Source: Pseudofabraea citricarpa (Eukaryota; Ascomycota; Leotiomycetes; Helotiales; Dermateaceae). From it: 64,000 nucleotides of DNA. Each line of letters starts with the position of its first letter. Within the stretch, counting starts at the first letter, position 1. The notes under the pieces were generated by a model. That model made no database searches. It was not told the origin of the DNA and saw nothing but the letters and a program-made list of their open reading frames with translations. Shown in pieces: positions 57,207 through 64,000 of this stretch. The DNA is taken from contig JAPWGK010000004.1 of assembly GCA_029641185.1 (NCBI GenBank), positions 2,046,001 through 2,110,000 of the forward strand. The letters run 5' to 3'. The position numbers were made by a program, and so were the translations under genes.

Positions 57207-57925
57207 ATTGTCTGGGATATGGTTCTCGAGGTATGATATAACCGTGCGATATGACGTGTGGTTTGAGTTGTTGTTTGGTGGATTTGTGGCTTGGGCTGAG
57301 GACTTGAAATTGCGATCTTGGTGATGGAGATGAGTTTGATGTCTTCTGTGATCGATTGAGGTTGCGCTTTGAGAATATCTTGTGTGGCTCAACTTCGCTT
57401 TCGAATATGGTGTCTTGAAAGGGAATTGACTTTGTGTTTGGAGGGTTTGCTTTACAGATTGATCCGTTATGGTTATGAGAATGCGCAAATGGGAGTTTTG
57501 AGTCTTTCCCTCCAGTTAAGCGAGCTGTCACAACCTTCGGCACATGTCGCTTAGACAGCACTTGAAAGATTTCGAGAACGTATAGAAATTAGTAGAAATA
57601 TACTTATTTAAAGCCATACCATGCTACACGGCTTGTAGAAACTAACAACGACAATGAGGAGTTATACCATCGCATAACTCTTCTATAAACATATAGAAAC
57701 CAGCACTTATTTGAGCCCAGCCACTGCTCAACTACATTACAAGCTCCCACGGCAACCAAACAACGATTAACAAAGCAGGATGGAACACGTCTATGGAAGG
57801 TTTCAGTTCTCCTTGTATTGAGTAGAAGTTGCCTCTGTAAATCTGTAGAATAGTTCTACCGCGTACTCTAAAAAGAAGCAGGTACATAAAGTGCAACAAG
57901 CCACTGAAAACAAATAGAAATCCCC
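57207..57925. other. Intergenic
   Basis: About 720 bp. A frame at 57054-57561 overlaps the small TM gene out of phase and is not supported. It contains the promoter of the small gene and the TRM732 3' flank. Confidence 0.5.
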
Positions 57926-60900
57926 TTAATTGCTAATAACCTGAGAATTCTGGCGACTGGGCACCAGTCTAAGACAACCGTGACCCGCCTTCTTCTGGCC
58001 TCGCGCACTCGTCAACACTAGAGGCGGCACACCCAAAATTTCATGTAGCAAGCTCTCATGCAGCTGCTTCTCCGTACTGAGGAATATCAGCGTGTCCAGG
58101 CCATCCCTGATCCTATCAATTGTATCTTCCTGTATGAAGAGGTGCTCTTTTGTGTGGATATCAGCTGCATCTCCGGAAAGCTCAGACGCATTATATCGCG
58201 CTTGGTATCGGAGGAGCGCTTTTGCGCATATGATAATCCTCATGCATTGAGCAAACACACTTGGTTTTGAAGTCCAACCAAGTGGTCCGTCGGTCTTTGT
58301 TACGAGAGTGTTCAAGACAGCCAGGCCATCAAGGACCCAGGTTGCAAGCAGAGCGACACTCCCCGACCAACTCGAGTGTAGCCTTCGTTCGAAGAACCAA
58401 CTCCAGATCTTGGCCTCTCTGATTTCATCAACGAACAAATTCTGCTCTTCTTCCACGAAGAGAGAGTCATCCTCTGCCATAGCCTCGGCAAGTTGAATCT
58501 CGGCTGAAACGAGGTGCGAGAACTCAATCTTGGATGCAGATTCTTCATTTCCAGTCATGCGGCAGATGACATTCCATGCGAAGTACCTCGAGGCACCCTG
58601 GGAGGTCCACAGATATTGCAGAAACTCCTTTGCCGCTGCTAATGGGACAAGTGATTTGCTAAGCATGAACGATACTGTCTCGGCACCTTGATCTCGAATT
58701 TCATCATCGTCGTCGTTTAGAGTATCGTATAATGCGAATAAGGAGGGCAGAAGCACAGGGGATGGCTGTATCTGATACTTGTTGTTGTAAAACGAGCTAA
58801 GAGCTGCACCTGCCGCGAATCTGGTTTCAAAATCCTAACAAATTAGCAAAAATTGAGAAATTAATTTTGAGAAATTCTTACATTCATCGAATCACCTGCT
58901 GCGCTTAGCATCTCGCCCCAAGCTTCGAGTCGCTGTTCAAGAGCTGCTGTAGATTCTGCTATTGGAACTTCTGAATGGCAGTTTGGTTTTCGTAGTTTCA
59001 GAAATCCAAGTAGAAGAATGGATCCGCTAATTCTAATGCCCGCATTCGAGAGATGCGGACTCTCCCGGCAGCCTTGCAACAGGGCTGCTAGATTTTCAAT
59101 TTCACCTGATGTCAATTCCAAAACTTGATCTGGTGCTCGAGAAAGTTGATCCAGGACTTCAGCAAGATCCTTTAGAACAACTGAACGCACCTCAGCAGAT
59201 TGCGAAGATTTCAGTGCTGAAGCATAGATCTCGCATAATCCTTGTAATATTTGAACAGAAGTATGGCCGTGGAAAGCTTTGGGAATAAAATCCAACAACG
59301 TAAGTGTTGTATCAGTATCCGATGTAGAATTTCGTAAGCCTACTCCAGCTAACTTTGTATCTCCGGCTAAGGCTGCAAGATTTACAATCCTTCGAGCAAC
59401 GGCAATCCTAAGCAAAGCAGACGTGTTTGCGAGACTGGCGTGATCCCGGATAATTTCGTTACAATGATCCATCGAGTCCTTAGGTAAGAGACCATCAAAC
59501 TTTACTTGCATGTTCTTATAGTCTGAATTGACGTTCTGGGATAGGAGGGTCTTCTTTAAGGAATTCAAAACCTCAAAGTAAGCAGCCAGTAATTCAGGAC
59601 AATCACGAATAACCGAGTTTCGATGCAGAAGTGGTGTGAGGGCTGAGAGAAGTTGAAGCAAATCATCTGTGCAGCGTTAGCAGGATTAAAAATGGGATTA
59701 GTTCTCAACATACCTGGTCTTGAATTTAAACCTAAAGAAAGACGTCGCTCCAAGAGAAATCTAACAGCCAGAAGCACACCATGACTTCGATTGGCCGAAG
59801 TCCCACAGCTCAGAATAAGCTCGGAGACTATTTCCAACCATTCGTCATGAAGCATCAGAGTGCATATCGTTCGTGCAGCTAATTCTCTTACATGCCAAAC
59901 TTTACTACTAAGGTGCGTAGAGACAGAGCTATATATCCGCTCTCGTTGGGCTTCAGGAGGGCCCGCACGACGAATTATGTCTAGGGCAGGGAAAACAGAC
60001 TCCACAACACCAATTGTCGGTACACTGACTTCATCTGAGCCGGCAACCTCTGTATCAAGGAGTTTGAGGAGTAGTTCCGGGAGTGCTGGGTATTTATCGT
60101 AGGAGAGTCGAATTGATCGCCCATCCCAACCAGCTTCAGTTATAATTTTGCTTTCACTCGTGCCAAATAGGCAATCAATTAGACTTCGTAATAGCAACAA
60201 GCCACAGTTCCTTATCGCCCAGCTGTATACTAATTTAGTGATCGAAACCCAAATGTTATGGTAGAGGTACTCACATCTCAGCGGTCAGGCTATCAGCTGC
60301 TAACTGTAAACAATCTGTCATGTGACTCTCTGCTCTTTTACCAAGAGCTGCACTCTTGAAGATTTCCTTCACGCAATTCATGGCATGAACTTGAGGTAAA
60401 TTGGTTTCATCCGTCTCTGAAAGTTCCACTTTTTGTCTTGCAATACCCTTTAGTTCTTCCATCACATCCAGGAATGCTGGACTTCTAGAATTGGCTGATA
60501 AAACTCCTGTTAGGAGCGCAGGAATGCCTGCCGAACGTCTAGTTGTTGAAGCTTGCTCGTATATACATGCTAAAGCTCCCTTGGATAACCGGTTAGATGT
60601 GATTGAGAAATACAAAAGAAGGTTAACTCACTTGATACCATTGCTCAAGAAGATTCATCTCTGCCATTTCTTCGAGTGATTGATGCTGGGCCAATTGACA
60701 ACATCTGGCGAATGTTAAAGAAACAGTTGAGAATGCTCCACGATGGCGAAGGCTTGCAAGCTGATTGAAGGTCAGGTTGCCAATGTCGGCAAATAATCCA
60801 GCTGGTAAAATAGGCGAGCCATCCTGCCATTGTGACTTGATCTTACTAATCATGGTTCGCATCAAGTTGCTACACAGCATCGTCAGAATTAGATTTCAAC

Positions 60901-63463
60901 TTCTGGTTTTCAAGATACATACCTGGATTCATGGGTGGCGCGGAAGCTATAACTCAAGACATCTTTGGTATCGATATCATCAACATCATCAAGTTCTAGA
61001 GGCAAGTGACCCTCGGGCGAGTCATTGCAAAGGACATCTTTTATAGCTTCCCAAATACGTGAGCAAGCGGATAGAATCCTCCACTGAAGATCATCCCATG
61101 TTCTACATGTTTCTTCAATAGTATTAATATCCATTGAACTTCGTCGTGATACCTTAGCATGATCAACTACTTCCCATACAAAACTATTCCCAACTGTTAG
61201 CGCTACGATGATGAGGGTCGTGTGGTACTTACTTCAAAGCAGCAAGTTGTCCATGGACAGGAGCGACAAGAACCGCCCGAGCAAGGTCCTTCTCTGCGAT
61301 AGAGACCTTTCTTTCTAACTGATTTACTAAATCATCTACTAAACCGATTCGAGCCTCGTCAGTGTCCATCAGGCCATAAAGAAGCTCATATGATCGGGCG
61401 ACACCATCCGCATAATCTGCACGCCCTGTTCTCTTGGAAAGACCTTCCGCACGAGCGACAAAGTCCATCAGAAGCCCCAACGGTCTTGAATTCCAATGCT
61501 CTTTGGATTCTTTAGTGAAAGCCTCCAACATTTCAGCCTGACTGGGTCTACGGCGAGGCTGTTTTTCGAAAGCTTTATCGGTAGAAGTTCTCCTCGATGA
61601 GGATTCATGGCGACTCGATCTTCGGGAGAGTGGTAGAAGTGTGAAAGCATCGCGAGAAGCAAGTTTTAATACTGTGGTGGCATTGTTTCTTACATCTTCG
61701 AATGGATCCATGAGGAGGTCCAACAATAACCTCATGGAAGCGGAAGTGAAGAACTTGATAGTGTACGGCCAAACAGTTGAGTTGTCCATGACCTTCGCAA
61801 GCTTCAAACCCGAGCTTTGCTCAAGTACACCCGATCGCAAGAACAGAGTGATTGCTTTAAGGGCTGTTATATGACGTTGGTATGAACAAGTAGGTATGAG
61901 TTCCCCCAAGAGAAAATCCAGGTACCACTCAATGAACCTTTCGTGTCTCGATAACAACTTCCGTCCATCTTCCACAAGCTTCAGGTTATCCATTTGGGGA
62001 TTCAGCTCGCCAATCCCTGCCTCGCCACTCGCGCTGTGGTCTGTTGGCAATTTATCCAATAGACTTGTAAGATTCTCAATCTCCCTTACCATCGAAGAGA
62101 TAGCTCCTCGCATTCGCTCGACTAGCTGCTTCGTGCTACTTAGTACTTCATTACGGAACTTGGCATCCGTATCAGCATGAAGAGTGCTCAGATTCCTTTG
62201 GAGGATGTCTAAAGCTGTAGGACTAAATGGCCGAATGCTAGAAGAGGATGATACTAGTACTGATAATGCAAGAGAACGAATAGAATTGGACGCGTGCGTC
62301 ATAACCGAGCCAATAGCATCTTCTTGCAAGATGATGCTCTTGTTTGCCTTTTTAGGTGATTTTGAAAACTGAACAGTATCTGGTACAGTTAGAATACAGC
62401 TCCGAAATGTTAGATTTTCATGCGTACCTGGTTCCTCCACGAGACCTGCCTTCTTACCAGCATCGAGAGCAGCTAGTTGTAGAAAAGAATGTGCACTGAG
62501 ATCTAGACTATTGAGTTCTGACATTGATTTCTGCCTATTCAGGTCTTCCAAGAAAATCAGAGAACCAGGACGGTCTAACTTAAACAGAGGCGGAAAAAGA
62601 TAATACTTGATATTTTCGAGCGCACTAGGATCTTTTCCAAGGCCATTTCGTATCCAACGTTGCCATAACTCTGTATGTTCTGGATGCTCGGTACTGTTGC
62701 CAATATCAGACTTCTTGAGCTCTCTAAAGAGAGTCACCAAGAATTTGCCAGCAGCAGGAGCTATATCTGGAAGAGTCATCCAGTCAAAGACTTCCGAAAC
62801 GAACGAGTCCCATGATTCTGTAGGCAGGGCCGCGACAGAATCGCTGCTAAAATTCACTACGGAATTCGTTATCCGCTTGTAGCTTTGGCCAACATCATGT
62901 GCAGACAGTGTCCCTTTACCAAGGAAGCACTCCAACGCCTTAAAGGCTGGTTTAACAAGAGGCTGCGAAGCCTGATGTGTGATGATTGACAGCAGCCTCT
63001 CAAGAATAGAGCTTTTTGTGGTCTTTGCAATTGACTGATCGGAGTTGTTTGAAACTAACGAAGCAAGCAATTCCAAGACTTGGCGCATTGATCTGTTCTG
63101 ATTCTTCTCGTTCCACTCAATGAAAAAATTGAACAAATCCATACATGTCCTCTCGGAGGTAGCAACAGCCTGGATATAAGAAGATTTTGAGCTTTTGCAC
63201 TGCTCGATAAAATAACATAACTTGATGCATGCATTGCCAGATGCATGACGAGGTTGTGCAGCTTGGGCCAAAAAGTGGTTAAACTGCTCCCTTGCAAGTC
63301 TAGTCCATGTTAGCTAGCGCACCCGAATATTTATATAATCTACCAACCGTGCCTGACCAATAGGTTGATTTTCAAGCCATTTAATGATTAGCTTCTCGTC
63401 CTTTGGACACTCTTCAAAATTAGCTGCATCCTCCACCGTTGCTTGACGGCCAGAATCCGTCAT
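57926..63463 (-). CDS. TRM732: tRNA 2'-O-methylation partner TRM732/THADA (DUF2428)
   Basis: Predicted 1729-aa all-helical HEAT/ARM-repeat protein. Yeast Trm732 partners the methyltransferase Trm7 for 2'-O-methylation of nucleotide 32 in the tRNA anticodon loop; human THADA is the counterpart. Minus-strand exons: 63463-63348, 63299-61233, 61183-60923, 60869-60632, 60579-60275, 60222-59714, 59666-58882, 58834-57926 (1730 codons including stop). The DUF2428 core lies at about 790-1050: the best-conserved block is YEQASTTRRSAGIPALL, with the downstream WAIRNCGLLLLRSL and SLGLNSRPG. HEAT-like blocks include FEDVRNNATTVLKLASRD and VRELAARTICTLML. The first exon begins MTDSGRQATVEDAANF, shares a promoter with TIM23, and its donor is GTTGGT. 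Confidence 0.9.
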
Positions 63464-63804
63464 ATCGGGAAGTAAGCTCTGACAGAACTATATCCATGGA
63501 TCAGAAGATTGCAGTGAGCTAGCAAAGACGAACCGAGATGGTCATGACCGAAAGTCAGTCGCAGGCCAGGTCGTGACTTGGGTCGCATATGAAGTTCGAA
63601 ATTTCCATTTTGGGATCTCAAGTTAAGGCAAACTTTGATGTATACACGTGATGTGGAAAAATGTGGGACCGAGCGTCGCTCCGTATTAATTTTTTGGTTC
63701 CGACTTCGTTGCCATCATCATACCGGCCCCAACTCAATCCAACACTACCAGAGACCCAGCTTCACCACTCTCATTACCGTGTCTTCATCGCTCACCTCTC
63801 CAAA
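63464..63804. promoter_or_regulatory. Divergent promoter, TRM732 / TIM23
   Basis: 341 bp between the two ATGs, with ACACGTGATG at about 63645-63654 and an AACACTACCAGAGACCC leader before TIM23. No coding sequence. Confidence 0.5.
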
Positions 63805-64000
63805 ATGTCGATCTGGGACAAGTTCACCGGGAAGAAGTCCCAATCCTCTACCTCTACCGCATCCCCGACGTCAAATACTCCCTCCGATACTTTTTCGCCG
63901 ACTCCTTTCGACCCCCAAGAAGCACAAGATGTCACATCTTTCTTGACCGGTCCTTCTATCGCAGATCCAGCCCAATTACATCCTCTTGCCGGATTGAACC
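63805..64000 (+). CDS. TIM23: Mitochondrial inner-membrane translocase TIM23 (N-terminal part)
   Basis: First 65 codons, cut by the window end. MSIWDKFTGKKSQSS opens with the short amphipathic start typical of fungal Tim23. A Ser/Thr/Pro-rich intermembrane-space stretch follows, then the conserved AQDVTSFLTGPSIADPAQLHPLAGLN block. Tim23 forms the presequence-import channel; the four TM helices lie beyond the window. The start is the first ATG in this frame. Sequence is similar to, but shorter than, what would be needed to exclude paralogues. Confidence 0.85.
   Translation, partial: MSIWDKFTGKKSQSSTSTASPTSNTPSDTFSPTPFDPQEAQDVTSFLTGPSIADPAQLHPLAGLN

Noticed and set aside
57054..57561. Longer minus-strand frames (144-163 codons) overlapping the 61-aa gene
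   Set aside because: They run through the intron and upstream region with AT-rich, repetitive content; only the TM part is in the spliced model.

Overview
The window is chromosomal DNA of a filamentous ascomycete (Pezizomycotina). The evidence is short introns of about 50-130 bp with GT-AG borders, compact genes on both strands, a HET-domain protein, a Zn2Cys6 regulator, a SLATT_fungal protein, a plant cell-wall esterase, and several AT-rich tracts that look like repeat-induced point mutation (RIP). Leotiomycetes is my best guess at class, but that is inference. I rebuilt exon structures by hand from splice sites and reading phase. For nearly all multi-exon models the exon sum is a whole number of codons.

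Left third (1-24.5 kb). A type-B carboxylesterase converges with PEX11 (peroxisome division). Next come an HSL-type alpha/beta hydrolase, the polyphosphate polymerase subunit VTC4 (with two CACGTG boxes upstream and one GC-AG intron) and the replicative helicase subunit MCM4. Behind MCM4 lies an accessory patch: two separate 18-bp minisatellites enclosing a degenerate gene, followed by a tandem pair of paralogous coiled-coil proteins that share a Cys/His motif I do not recognise. A small possibly secreted protein converges with a secreted rhamnogalacturonan acetylesterase, and a small two-TM protein follows.

Middle (24.5-45 kb). This part holds a gene remnant cut off by a duplicated, RIP-like AT-rich repeat with an A-rich tract, then a Ser/Thr-rich wall-type protein. 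An MFS transporter, a SLATT protein, an FAD monooxygenase and a HET protein with a hydrophobic first exon follow one another. Housekeeping genes come next: tafazzin (with a 19-nt microexon), NOSIP and a peroxisomal-type carrier with an LEA-like tail.

Right third (45-64 kb). A Zn2Cys6 regulator converges with a DHA1-type MFS exporter, a probable regulator-exporter pair. Then come the sorting nexin SNX41, an Arg/Ser-rich membrane protein with 20-residue repeats, a 61-residue single-TM protein, the large tRNA-methylation partner TRM732/THADA, and the start of TIM23, which runs off the window and shares a divergent promoter with TRM732.

Functional themes: lipid and peroxisome/mitochondrion maintenance (PEX11, carrier, tafazzin, TIM23), phosphate storage (VTC4), and accessory loci (HET/SLATT, secreted enzymes, transporters) placed next to decayed repeats.
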